A program made the translations under genes and the position numbers. The notes under the pieces were generated by a model, which did no database searches, had not been told where the DNA came from, and saw only the letters and a list, made by a program, of their open reading frames with translations. Of a stretch of 34,618 bases of DNA, positions 22,383 through 33,567 are shown one piece after another. Origin of the DNA: Smittium culicis. Its lineage: Eukaryota; Kickxellomycota; Harpellomycetes; Harpellales; Legeriomycetaceae. The stretch spans positions 1 through 34,618 of the forward strand of contig LSSN01003418.1 in assembly GCA_001970855.1 (NCBI GenBank), written 5' to 3'. Position 1 is the first letter of the stretch, and the number at the start of each line of letters is the position of its first letter.

Positions 22383-22999
22383 CCAATTCCTATAAAAAAG
22401 ATGATCTTACCGACCCAAATAATTACCGCAGAATTTCACTGATTCCCACACTGCTGAAAATATTGGCCAAAATTTTCGCCATGGAAATCAATAAAATCGA
22501 CCTCAAATACAACATTCTGGTCAAAGAGCAAGCTGGATTTCGCAGCCGCGAAGAGTGTGTTGCGCAAGCTACCTGCATATATAAAATTGTGAAACGGAGA
22601 AAACTCGAGTTCAAACCGACGTTTGTTGCCTTTATCGACTTTGAAAAAGCCTACGATAAAGTCCCGCACGACCTGCTGATGAAAAAACTCCAGCAAAATA
22701 AAATTGGTGGAAATCTGCTAAAAGTGATAAAAAGCCTGTACCAGAGCTCAGAAATGGTGGTGAGGTGCGGAAATAAAATATCAAGAGCTTTCAAATACTG
22801 CTGCAGAGTCAGGAAAGGATGCCCAATGTCGCCTATATTATTCTATATTTATATCAATGATGTTTTTAAAGGCATGGTTGGCGTAGAAGTGCCTGGATTG
22901 GAAGAAGAAATACCATGGCTGTTATTTGCTGATGATGCAGTAATTTTAGCCAACTCTGAAATTTCGCTCAAAAATAGTTTTTTGAAGCTTAATTTATGA
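22383..22999 (+). pseudogene. Reverse transcriptase fragment of LINE copy A
   Basis: The RT of LINE copy A, needed for target-primed reverse transcription. The frame VPIPIK continues, after a one-base shift at 22394-22400, as DDLTDPNNYRRISLIPTLLK, then KEQAGFRS, FIDFEKAYDKVPHDLL, GCPMSPILFYIYINDVFKG and the active-site motif LLFADDAVI. The FADD catalytic pair is present. The frame stops at TGA 22997-22999, where LINE RTs usually have a conserved Trp, and a second TGA follows at another expected Trp. So most of the RT palm survives but is disconnected from its thumb. Confidence 0.88.
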
Positions 23000-23039
23000 G
23001 CTGAGAAATGAAAAATTAAAATAAACTAAAAAAAAAAAG

Positions 23040-23930
23040 CGGTTTAATTTATGTCGATGCAGCTGTCGAATCTCAACTATTTATTCAACAAAAGCCTGTG
23101 CAAGCTGTCGATGAATATACTTATCTGAGGCTAAAATTCAACAAAAATTGGACGCACAAGGATACACTCAAAAATAACTCCGAAAAGGCCAGAAGAGCGC
23201 TATACGCTAGCTATTATTTTTTTAAACGGCGGGATATACCGACTAAATTCAAAGTCATGGCCGTCAAAGGGATCATAATCCCAATTGCCACGTATGGGTG
23301 CGAGCTATTTGGAATGTCTGCAGCGCGCTGCTACTCACTCCAAAAAGTCGCGGATGATGCCACAAGGATAGCTATGAATGTTGGAAAATCCACTGCAATG
23401 AACCGGCTGAGGACTGAGCTGAGCATTGCTCAAATAAATACCAAGTTCTCAATTGCTCGCGAACGAGCATACCACAAATGGAGCAGCTCCAGAACATGGA
23501 TATCTGATCTCATTAATAACCCCATGCTGAATAGAAAAGACACATGGGTGACCGGGTACAAAAGACGGTCCAAGCGGTTCAATAAAAATTTGATGCGCGG
23601 GTCAACTAAAAAAACTCTATACGATAGAGCACTGAAAAATGGCAAATCTATGATATCACAGTGGATGAGAAAAGTATACGGTGGAAACCAATCTAACTGG
23701 ATGGGCCTGGAGCTCAAGTACCCTGAGCGGCAAAAATTTTTGCTGCACATAGCTAAAATTAGAATCTGCACATACTGGACAGCACAACGTTTGGCAAATC
23801 CGCTCATTATTGATGGGGAGTACTAAACTGAATTCCAATTCAGAAGAATGAAAACACCTGAAACTGTAGAGCATATACTTCTGGACTGCGGACGTTGGGC
23901 AGGGGTACGTTGGAATACTACAGGACCATA
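23040..23930 (+). pseudogene. C-terminal (thumb and connector) fragment of LINE copy A
   Basis: After an 11-A run the frame shifts and stays open to a TAA at 23824-23826. It includes VDEYTYLRLKFNKNW, ATYGCELFGMS and ARERAYHKWSSSRTW, and ends with RTAQRL-type wording (TAQRLANPLI). Past that stop, the same frame reads PETVEHILLDCGRW. This corresponds to the CCHC knuckle of copy B, but the first two cysteines are lost. Segment order is the same as in copy B. Confidence 0.82.
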
Positions 23931-24125
23931 TATTAGAGAAAAAACATAGCTCATCAGCGATCTGACAGGGTTCGGGCACTCCGTAGAATAAAGTTGTGAT
24001 GGAGACAGTAAAATGTCTGGAGGCTAACTGTATGCACCATATATTGATTTTCTAGAGAATTAAATATAACCAAACCCCTAATCAAAGCGAAATAGATACG
24101 CAGATCCGTCAGTGCCGGAAATAAG

Positions 24126-25452
24126 TTTTTTCAACAAATTTATTATCGACATTTTTTAAGTATTTTTAAATTATTTTATATAAGTTTTAAACTTATTTCA
24201 ATAAATATCTTTAAAAAGAACAAATAATTGAGACCAATATTTTGAACTATTTATGGTTATGTTTATGGATAAATTCTTTAAAAATTTAGATTAATTTTAT
24301 CACTACATTTTTCGTAAGTTTTATGCCTGGTTTAAGCTGTTAAAGGTTCTGTAAAACTTTTTTTTTGCTTATTTCAGCATTGTTCACATAGTTGGGCGAT
24401 ATTTTTTTAATGAATATATTGCAATATCAATAATTCTATGAATTTTAATAGCGAAAGAGGGAAGTTTATTTTTATTCCATACATTTTTTTTTTTTTTTTG
24501 GAAATTAAAGGGTATAAGTAAGAATATTAAACTAAGGAATATAACATTTCTTTTGAGGCGTTAAAGTCACTTCATACTCGGTAGGCTATAGTTGAGCTGT
24601 AAATTATAGCCAACTGCAATCTATAATTATGAAAATTAATTCCGAGGCACATATAATTATTAGCTTATAGTATAATACCAGCAAATAATAAATTAATTTT
24701 TTGAATAAATCATAAACGTATCAATAAATTAATTCTTTTTACAAGTTATTGGAAAGAAAAGGTATAACGAAGTATAGTCTTGAAAACTAAGGCATGGATA
24801 AATCCTCTCTAATGATTAGCTATTCTGATTAGACTCGTTGCTTATTACTATAATTCTATTTGCATGATAAGGCTGTTATTAATTAACCTCACCTAATTAT
24901 ATCGAGTAACCTCTCTTCTAAAAATTATTAATTATTTGCTGATGTTTACTAATTTTGTTCACTCTGAAATCTATTTGCTGGCAATTAATAATTTCTTTCA
25001 GGAATAATAGCTATTTGCTATATGATTAAGATAGTCCAATGGATAAGTTGAATTGATAATTAGCAATTGTCGGCGATTAAAAAAGTCGAGGCGGTTTTTA
25101 ACTAGTGGACGTCAAGTTTTATTTATTATATTTTAGTGGGCAATTATTTATAGAGGGCGAATTGTGTTTCTAGGCGACAAGTTTCAGCTAATATTGAGAG
25201 ACCAATAGTTAGCGTTTTGATTGTTTCTCCACATTTATTACAAACCTTGAATTTTATTTTAATGAGCATTATTGGATTAGCTAATCACGAGGTTGGTCTA
25301 TAGGTATTCAAATAGGCGAATTTATGAAATAAGTAGCAAATCGCGACAATATCTAGGCAATTATCGTTTCTTGCTATTAAGATTTGACGCGAGCAGCCAA
25401 TACAGTCGCAGTATAGTCATATTTACGTACTATTTCCTAAACAGGGTTAATT
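24126..25452. other. AT-rich stretch without identified genes
   Basis: About 1.3 kb. The first half is very AT-rich. From about 24800 the sequence is somewhat more mixed, but no open frame or known motif was recognised before the possible transposase relic. Confidence 0.45.
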
Positions 25453-25641
25453 GTGTTATTGGAGTCAAGTGATTTGTCTGGAATAAGAAATGCCACTAAT
25501 ATCCTAAAAAGGCCATGGGTGGATTATAAAGCAGGTAAAAGTACGGAAAATCGAGGGGCCCCTGTCAAGTTAACTGAAAAAGGGATCATTAAAAGCAAGC
25601 ACTGTGGCATTAACAAAGAAACATTTAGCGGCATTTATTGA
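25453..25641 (+). pseudogene. Possible Tc1/mariner-type transposase HTH relic
   Basis: A 62-codon frame contains GIRNATNILKRPWVDYKAG followed by STENRGAPVKLTEKGIIKS. The spacing of a helix, a Trp/Tyr turn, the small-residue GAPVKLTE hinge and a second helix resembles the paired helix-turn-helix start of Tc1/mariner transposases (for example ENRxRSGRPxKLTERD). No DDE catalytic part was recognised downstream and no terminal inverted repeats were found. It could also be an unrelated small relic. Confidence 0.33.
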
Positions 25642-26406
25642 ATTGGGCTGGACGTGCATATGACACCCTGCCTGCTGCAAACGGAAATAACGCAAAATCT
25701 TAGTCTACTCGCACCATTTTCTAAAATATGTCAATTCAAAAAAAAAAAACATGTCAAATTGAACAAAGACTCCAGTTTGGAAAAGTGATTCTGTCATTCA
25801 AGATATCATAGAATTATAAATATAACCAAAAAGCTACAAAATATCCGTTCTTTCTTGTACTTTTTTCCATCTTCGCCAGCTATTACTCTTTCTCCCGATA
25901 ATTAATAAGAATTGCTTATTATACATCTATATTTCTTCACAATATATTCTCTCATATAAATAATTAATGCTCTATCGTTTTTTTATCCCCGCATTTATTT
26001 CTCGTTTCTACTGCCTTTGCAATTGCAACCTACTCAGTCTCGGCTCGCCTCCTTTCTAATACTATTAATAACCATCATTATATCCGTATTCTCTGTTTAA
26101 CTTTATAAATTATTTCACCACTAAATCACTCTTTAGCATTGAAGATTTTCCTACTATTAACCATTTTTGCTGAAGGATAAATCAATTGCTCCATATATGT
26201 TTGTCTTTTGCAAATTTAAACACTTGTTCAAAAAGAAAACACATATAAATCCCTTCCAAATTCTCGCTCCTTGGAACTAATATCCTATAACTATTTAACG
26301 CCAATAATCTATATAACCCCTAATCCAAAACCTAGCCGCAAGCACAATAATATAATATTATATTATACATACCATTTCCCTCCTAGTAAATAAATTTTGA
26401 TTTATA
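25642..26406. other. Upstream region of MAF1
   Basis: About 760 AT-rich bases ending with an A/T-rich stretch before the MAF1 ATG. No coding frame was recognised. The MAF1 promoter should lie here, but no unique element stands out. Confidence 0.4.
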
Positions 26407-27478
26407 ATGAAGTTTTTACAAACCCCGGAGCTCGATAGCTTGAATGAGCTCTTAAATTTTGAAACCCCCAGCGGTCTATACATCAACGGTCGACTAGAAG
26501 TCTATTCATGTAACATTTCTTTCCCCTTAACTTTACTCTTATTTAATTCCCACTAGAATAATCCATAAAGAATACCTCTAATTTATAAAAACCTTACTTG
26601 TATCATTTATAGGCAAAGCCGCTGGAGTAGATAAAAAGCTATATAGATACCTAGAATCTAAATATAGCGAAGACGTTTTTGAAGCTAAAAGTCTTTCGCC
26701 CGAACAGAGCTATATTAACACTGTATACTCACCTTTTGGCCCTCTATCTGAACTCTCATCCAGAAAAATCCTTTTCTACTTGATTGCTACTTTAAATGCA
26801 AGCTTCTCTGACTATGATTTTAGGTAAATTTCATCTCCGCCATATTAATCTTACACTTAAATCAACTTGTTAACTTTTTTTCTTCTTCTTCCGCCATAAT
26901 TTTGTTCAGAAACTTAATGGCCGACAATTTCATCAGACATAATAGCATTTCTTCTGTAATAAATACTATCAACACGACCCTATTCAACTTGGGCGGTTCT
27001 AGCTATCTGCAGCAAAATGTTTTATGGGAAGAAATTGATAATGCCATTACTCTTGAAGATTGTCAAATTTTCGCATATAATCCTGACTCCGAATCTGACC
27101 CTTACGGTGACGAATTCCCTGTGTAAGCCTATTTATCCAATTTAATCATATTAATAATACGAGGACACTGATCAATACAATCAAAGAAAAGCCTGCAAAT
27201 ATATACCTATTCATCTTATCCTGTTCAACTTTCTCTCATTAACATAATTTCACTCAATTTCCTTCTTCCTTATACTTAGCTGGTCCTTTAATTTATTCTT
27301 TTTCAATCGGAAACTAAAACGCATCCTGTTTTTCACCTGCAGATGCTCAAGTGAGTCTGTAAATCATACGGGAAGCGCTGCACCTTCTGTGTTCAGCGTA
27401 ACTCCAAGCGAATTTGATACCAGTAATGACGTATTCATTTCTGAGTTTGAGCCTGCTCAAAAATACCCACTATCGTAA
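26407..27478 (+). CDS. MAF1: Maf1, repressor of RNA polymerase III transcription, four exons
   Basis: Maf1 binds the Pol III clamp and Brf1 to shut down tRNA and 5S transcription under stress, moving between cytoplasm and nucleus under TOR/PKA control in known species. Exons 26407-26509, 26613-26823, 26910-27122 and 27280-27478 join in phase to give 241 codons (S. pombe Maf1 about 238). The N-terminal signature is MKFLQTPELDSLNELLNFET followed by INGRLEVYSCK. The middle part has FGPLSELSSRK and LIATLNASFSDYDF. The C-terminal signature is LWEEIDNAITLEDCQIFAYN, then DSESDPYGDEFPVWSFNLFF, then NRKLKRILFFTCRC. The tail after that is short, and the region between the first and second boxes is compact as in fission yeast rather than long as in budding yeast. 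All four exon joins fall inside conserved motifs, so the model is firm. It is convergent with the RCC1-like gene. Confidence 0.95.
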
Positions 27479-28029
27479 TTATATTCACTGTAACTCTTAA
27501 TCTAAGCTATCGCTTTCCCTGAGGCTTTATATTCTAACATTTTATATATTAACCAAATAACTATTTTTTTATTTAGGAGTTATTTGAATTGAAACAACGA
27601 ATTTAAAAAGAAACAACTTTTCTTTTTTTACTACTTTTTTGCCGGCTTTTTGAATAATCGGTTTCACAAACTCTTTTCCTTTTTCTTTATAAATTTTAAA
27701 AAAAATATTATAAAGAAAATCCAAATTTGTTTGGTCAGTTCGATTCTGGCATAAGTCTACTATCTCTTTTTTATTTCCTTACATTTTTTATCGGTTTATT
27801 TATTCACCACAATTATAATAAAAATTATAAAATCAGACAGATCTTTAAAAAATTTAATCTATTCAAGTCGTCGTAGTATTTCAACCAGTCTTAATTAAAA
27901 CTTTGATTTTTTTTATTTGGTGCAATTGAGCTCGCAGCATGATATTTTCCTTTTATTAATGATTCGGTGAGCTTAACAATAAGGATTTAGCATCGGTTTC
28001 GGTGAAGTAGACGTTGAATTTTAATTTTT
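27479..28029. other. Convergent intergenic spacer, MAF1 and the RCC1-like gene
   Basis: About 550 AT-rich bases between two facing stop codons, with T-rich runs on both sides. No gene is seen. A minus-strand AATAAA for the RCC1-like gene is listed separately. A tRNA T-arm look-alike at 27734-27750 was rejected. Confidence 0.5.
27952..27957 (-). terminator. Candidate poly(A) signal of the RCC1-like gene
   Basis: Minus-strand AATAAA about 73 bases beyond the stop codon at 28030. The position is suitable, but the hexamer is frequent in AT-rich DNA. Confidence 0.35.
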
Positions 28030-29676
28030 TTAATAGATTAGCACGCATTTGTTGCCCAAATATACCTGTGATTCTGGATGTATATTAAGGTGACTAGTTT
28101 TAATCTCAGTTGGAGTATAGCTATGACTAGCGTTGCCAGTTCCAAGAACGCCATAGCTGTTATTTAGTCCCCATACGAAAAACTTACCAAACTTATCTTT
28201 AGCTAGGCAGTAATCTATCGAAGAATGTACAGAAACTATGTCTTTCAAATTTTCGATTCTAGTTGGCATATGAGCGCTATTCAAAGGCTCGTTTTCGCTT
28301 CCCAGTCCAATTGCTCCAAATCCAGCAGTATATACATGACCTTCTTCAGTGACAACAACTGAATGTGCACCACCTGCCGCAAAAGATACTATCTTTCCAT
28401 AATTAAAGTTTACTTTTACTGGTTCGAGTACCCTGTCTGCATCTAAATTCGCCATATTATTCTTGTACTCGGCATTACCCCAGCAAAATAACTCACTGCC
28501 ATTGGTGTCATCAACAACAGTATCATTATTAATCGCTCCATTTCGGTGTACTAAACTGCTTCCACTAAGCGCAAAAGTAAAATCTGTACTTGTATCGATG
28601 CTTTCTATAAGTTTTCCATTTAATCCTGCCACTGAAGTAATTAATGATAAATCATTAACTGAAGAGCTTCCTTTTTCAGCGACTAATCCACTGATTTTAT
28701 TTGTAGCGCTAAACATTGAGCTGTTTTCGATTTTTGAGTTTCCCAGCTGACCATCGTTATTCCATCCAAAGCAATATACTTTACCGCTATCAGTAAGTAT
28801 AACACTATGGTCAAGTCCACACTTTATCTGCCTAATACCATCAGCTTTTCCTATTGCTAATTCGACGCTTTTAACTTCGATCAACTCGTGTTTATTTCCA
28901 AGCTTAAAACCAACATTCGATTTTACTGGGTTAATACTAGGGTTAAGTACACCAAGTTGACCATATGCATTATTTCCACTCGCATATAATACCTTTTCTT
29001 TTATTTTATATCAAATGATATTTATACAAAATAGTTAATAATTAAATTTAGTCTAAATAAATCATAGACATCATTAGTTAAAATATTTATCCTTGATCTT
29101 GGGCAAAAGCAAGTTAAATTTAAACTGGATATATGTATAATTCTCAAAGCTTACTTTGCGATTCAGTTGCCAAAAATAATGAATGCTCGCGGCCACAGCT
29201 TATTTGTTCGACCTTTCCATTGATTTTGTACTTGATTTGAGAAATATCACCGTTTTTGTAGCCGAGCTGAAAGCTCCTGTTAAGACCAAATCCAAAGATT
29301 TCTGAAACATCCTTTTCACGATCGTATCTACTCAGAATAACATGGCCTGCACCATTTCCTATAGCACTCAGCTCAAAAATATCCTACATTCAATGATTTA
29401 ATTTAAAAAAAAAGCTTTACAGTCTGTGAAATAATCTGTTGTTAAAGTAAAAGTGAGAATTACAGTCTCGATGCGTCCAAAAATTTTATTGATATCCAAA
29501 AGAATCGGACTAGGTGTATAAATACTTTTTTCCAATATATTTCCATTGCCATTTGGTCCAAATGCCCCTACAAATCTTCCCCATCCCACAAGGCTCCTAT
29601 TAGTCAAATTTCGTACATTAACATCCTTTATGTTTTGAAGTCTAAAATACCGGCTCAGCCTTCTTACAGTGAACAT
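28030..29676 (-). CDS. Mitochondrial RCC1-repeat protein (RCC1L/WBSCR16-like), three exons
   Basis: Probable seven-bladed RCC1 propeller. Minus-strand exons 29676-29464, 29383-29155 and 28997-28030 join in phase to give 469 codons, against 464 in human RCC1L. The N-terminus MFTVRRLSRYFRLQ is basic and amphipathic, like a mitochondrial presequence. It runs into the first repeat at LVGWGRFVGAFG. Later repeats include CGREHSLFLATE, YASGNNAYGQLGV, CGLDHSVILTDSGKVYCFGW with NDGQLG, ELFCWGNAEY, GGAHSVVVTEEGHVYTAGFG and FFVWGLNNSYGVLGTG. In animals RCC1L acts in mitochondrial ribosome assembly and fusion. The same role here is inference, and yeast Fmp25 is another RCC1-like mitochondrial protein it could correspond to. 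The exon 3 acceptor lies in an A-rich rather than pyrimidine-rich context. A second AG five bases downstream would break the frame. Confidence 0.85.
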
Positions 29677-31474
29677 GCTTTATATATAAATAATCCGTAA
29701 TACTAAAAGATATTAAAGATGGATACTAATATTGGAGTGTATATAAAAAATTTCGCCCAATTAACCTTGGAACTTTTTTTTTTTTGATCGATTTTTTTTA
29801 TTTTATTACATTTTTTGATCCTACCAATAAGAATGTAATACATAATGTTTATCTTTATCCACTGCCAGAAATCTATTTTTTAGCATACCAAAACTGCCAA
29901 CTGAACTATTTAAAATTAATTTCATTTTTAACTAATTTATTATTTAAATTTTAAATTAAGCTACATGGGGGACTCTTCACGAACAGCGAACTATTATGTT
30001 CAAGAGTTACGACGTTGGAATTTCATATTTCATTAAAACCCAATAAATAATTTTTTATTATTTTTTATTAAATAGTAATTTTTAAATGAAGAAAATAAAT
30101 AGAAAAATCAAAACTCCTTTCCAAATCATCTAATAGTAATCATAATTATATATATATTTGTTACAACAATTCTAAAATTTAACAAAGTGCTCTCTTCATT
30201 TAGAATCACCCATATGAAAAATTCCTATTAAATTCAGGTCGATGAAAAATATTTTATTTTTTGAATAGTACATTTTGTGAGGTTTTTAACCATCTCAATC
30301 ACAGTTGACGTATTTTGATCATCTAAAGCCTTCAAAACTAGTGATTCTAATATAATTCGAAAATTAATATCTATACTCCAGTGGATAGTAAACATAAAAT
30401 ACCCAATATTCTAGCTTTCTTCACAGTTTTATTGAATTACTGTTTTTTTAAAAGTTTAGGTGTATTGCATGCGATACGGTTTTACGTGGTTAGAGGTTTC
30501 AAACATTTATTATTTATCCATTTCAAAAGACTTCATAACTAGAAAAGTGTATAATTCTTGTTTTATTTTTTATTTTTTAATAAATAATTCTATTTTGGAG
30601 ATAGATATAACTATCACATAAAATCCCATAAGCATGCATATTATTTATTAAACATCAGGATAGCTAATTTTTGTATAAAAAAATCACAAATAAAAAAAGC
30701 ATCTAAAAATTACAAATATAAATAAAATCAAAAGTCATTAAATTAATATTTTTAAATGCCAAACCCCCGTTATAAAAATCCAAAAGACTAATAATTAAAA
30801 ATTTTAAATACCTAACTCCTTTATAAAAAATCAAAACAAAAAAAAAATTATGTCTTGTAATGCCGCGATTCATAACATTTTCATCTAAATCCTTTATTTA
30901 TCAATTAATAAGTATTAATTTCAAATCATAGTTTTATATCAAATTTCTACAAAAAAATGCAAATATATGGCAATAAATTTTATTTTCTTACTATATTTAC
31001 TCATTAAAAAATATTGAAGTAAATTCGTTAGCTATAATACCAAATAAAAGGATTAATTTAAAAACTGTAACAAATCTACAGTTTATAGCAGTAAAAACTT
31101 GTATTATTTCAGGTTTTTACTAATTTTTACTATATCTCCCGCATATATTGAAAAATTGTTTATTTTTTAATATCTTTGCGCAGTTTCAAGTTACTATAGC
31201 TGTTTTATTCAATAGATAATTGCTATTCTATATAAATATCTATTAGAATTCTCACTAATCTCCTTAAATTTTCAAAAATGTGTTACGGTGGCACTCAGAT
31301 ATAATATATATGATAGCTAGCATAAAAAAAATTCTTGTTTGAAAGTCGGAAAAAATTTTTCTACAATTAAAGCGATAAAAAAACCTTTTTTTCTTTAAAT
31401 TGTTTTTGAGAGTTTATAAAACATAATTTAGATGTATACAAAAAACTATTGAAAAATATTCTAAAAATAATTTT
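29677..31474. other. AT-rich spacer between the RCC1-like gene and LINE copy B
   Basis: About 1.8 kb of very AT-rich sequence. The part next to 29676 must hold the RCC1-like promoter. No coding frame, RNA gene or repeat was recognised in the rest. The boundary with the GC-richer LINE at about 31475 is sharp. Confidence 0.5.
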
Positions 31475-31788
31475 TCAACCGAACCTACTCCGCCGCTCTA
31501 GCAGCTCCATACCCACTGGGCATTGGTTCAATGGTGCTAGTGAATCACTTATACTTTGCTGTATAAGTGTTCTGGGCACGCGGATGCCGTTCAAAAATTT
31601 TGCTGTTTCTAGCTCAAAATTTTGATAGGCTGTGCCAGCTCGAAGCTAGCTCAAAGATTGTTTAGACTCCCCCCAAGGAGTTTTCCAACTAGCCCCAACA
31701 GGGCTTCGTTGAAATTCGAAAGTAAAATTTTTTCGTCAGAGAGAATCGGCGTCGGTATGAACCGGTCGATCGTCGATGATCGGTGATT
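31475..31788 (-). pseudogene. C-terminal tail of LINE copy B
   Basis: After the TGA at 31791-31789 the same frame continues STIDRFIPTPILSDEKILLS to a second TGA at 31653-31651. After a one-base shift near 31620, the frame TAKFLNGIRVPRTLIQQ runs to the final TGA. Its position just after the CCHC knuckle suits the usual LINE ORF2 tail. If the breaks are real, translation would end earlier. Confidence 0.6.
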
Positions 31789-33567
31789 TCACCACCGACT
31801 GCAGCTCAGAAGAATGTGGTCGACCGTCTCAGGCACACACAAGTTGCAGCAGGGGCAAAAAATTTTGAATTTTTGGTCAACAATTTTCATGTTCGACAGG
31901 CGCTGGGCAGTCCGGAATGTGCCCATACGCATTTTTCCAATGTCCTGAAGGCCCAGCTTCAGGTCCGGATACATAGCTTGAAGGTAAACCCAGTTGCCTT
32001 TTTTCCCAATTTTTTGGCCCACAGTCCACCGGTGGATGACAGACCGGTTATTTCGTCGTTTCCGGTCGACTATCGTGATTATAGTCTGACCGTTTGTATC
32101 TTGCGAGCAAAAATTTTTGATCCACCAGGCGCTCCCGGTCACCCAGGTGGCCATCCGTGCCTTCATCGGTGCCTTTATGAGGTCGGCGATCCATGCTTTT
32201 GAGGTAGGCCATTTATGGTATGCACGCTCACGGGCTGTGCTGGTGCGCATGAACACTGAGGTTATGCCCATTCGGATCGCTTTGTCGATTTCTAACTGTA
32301 TGGGCTTGTATCTGGCTTCGCTCATACCAAATGTCTCCCCACCGTAACTTCCAATCGGCATCAGAACCGAATTGATGAACTTTATTTTTAGTGCTGTGAG
32401 CACATCAGTCCGTCTCAGGAAGCTGTAGGCAGCATATACAGCCTTCCTGACCTTGTTCTTGTTGTTGTTGATGGTCCCAGATACGTCCCATTTGCTATTC
32501 ATAATATAGCCCAAGTAGATGTACTGGTAGGTGTAGTCGACTTTTTTGTCCTTCAGGGTCATATCAGTGGTCAACTCCCCGCTTATAGTCATTATCCCGC
32601 ACTTGGAGGCTTTCACAGCCATTTTCCATATGTCCGACCATTCGGTAATGGTATCCAGTGCGGCATGTAAATCGGCTGATGATTCGGCCAATAGCACAGT
32701 ATCGTCGGCAAACAGTAGTCCAGGTATGCGCGAGGTGAGCCCAGGCACCCGCACACCTCGTACGCCCTTGAATACATCGTTGTTGAAAAAATCGAAGAGT
32801 ATCGGCGAGGATTGGCACCCTTGCCGCACTCCACAGAGGTATTCGGTGGAGTTGGAAACTTCATTTCCAACTCTAACTGCGATTTTCGGGGCATCATACA
32901 TGCCCTTGATCATATTGAGAAGTTTGCCCCCAATGCCCACTGATCGCAGTTTATGCAGTAGGGCCATGTGGGGGATCCAGTCGTAGGCCTTGCTATAGTC
33001 TATATAGCACAGCCATGTTTCCTTGTTTTGAATTTTCCGTCGGCGGACTATTTCGTATAGAGTGGTCGCTTGGCCCGCACACTCCTCGAAATTCCGAAGT
33101 CCAGCTTGCTCTTTTACCAATATACTGTATTTAGTATCGATTTTGCTGAGTTTGGTGGCCACAATTTTGGACACCAGTTTTGCCAGTGTTGGGATCAGTG
33201 ATATCCCTCGGTAGTTATCGGGGTCCTTCAGGTCACCTATTTTAGGTACCGGGACCACCACGTAAGTTTCTAGGCACGTGGGTATAACCCCTGTGTCGTA
33301 CATTATATTGATGATTTTATTTATTAATTTTGATAGTGATGATGTGGGTGATGGCTCGGCCATCACCAGTTTCCATACCTCAGATAGCACACCATCAGCT
33401 CCCGGGGCTTTGTTATTTGGTTTATCACGAAATGCATCCGTGATATCTGACCAAAGTATAGTGCTATCACACTCTGGGTAATAGTCACAGTCGCTAGAGA
33501 CGAGATTTTCCCACTTATCTGCAGATCGGCTGTTCCCAGTAGTGTCTTTGGCCAGATTTTTAATTTT
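31789..33567 (-). pseudogene. Reverse transcriptase and zinc-knuckle region of LINE copy B
   Basis: One frame is open from about 33567 to 31792. It contains NNKAPGADGVLSEVW, VVVPVPKIGDLKDPDNYRG, LVKEQAGLRNFEECA, YIDYSKAYDWIPHMALL, GVRQGCQSSPILFDFF, the catalytic motif LLFADDTVLL, then TEWSDIWKMAV, SYGGETFGMSEARY, ARERAYHKWPTSKAW and RMGTFRTAQRLSN. It ends with a CCHC knuckle reading FCPCCNLC, then ETVDHILLSCSRW. All RT catalytic residues are present. The frame is cut off from the endonuclease by a one-base shift at the A-run 33557-33561. The long plus-strand frames over this span are shadows. Confidence 0.92.

Larger units (their letters stand above)
21060..24125 (+). mobile_element. LINE (non-LTR retrotransposon) copy A, decayed
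   Basis: A plus-strand element with an apurinic-endonuclease-like domain (about 21140-21575, heavily mutated), an RT domain (about 22383-22999) and a C-terminal region (about 23040-23930) ending near an eroded zinc-knuckle. The 5' limit is approximate. The likely last codons of the frame lie near 24125. No poly(A) tail or target-site duplication was identified. The order and motifs match copy B at the right end, but protein divergence shows a different subfamily or an old split. The 5' half is far more AT-rich and eroded than the 3' half. Confidence 0.85.

Noticed and set aside
27734..27750. tRNA T-arm look-alike (GTCAG TTCGATT CTGGC)
   Set aside because: The five-base stem and loop are good, but no matching acceptor strand, D-arm or anticodon arm is found upstream, so there is no tRNA gene.
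31783..32986. Several plus-strand ORFs of 76-146 codons over LINE copy B
   Set aside because: They are antisense shadows of the RT frame. Their length reflects the composition of the LINE rather than coding.
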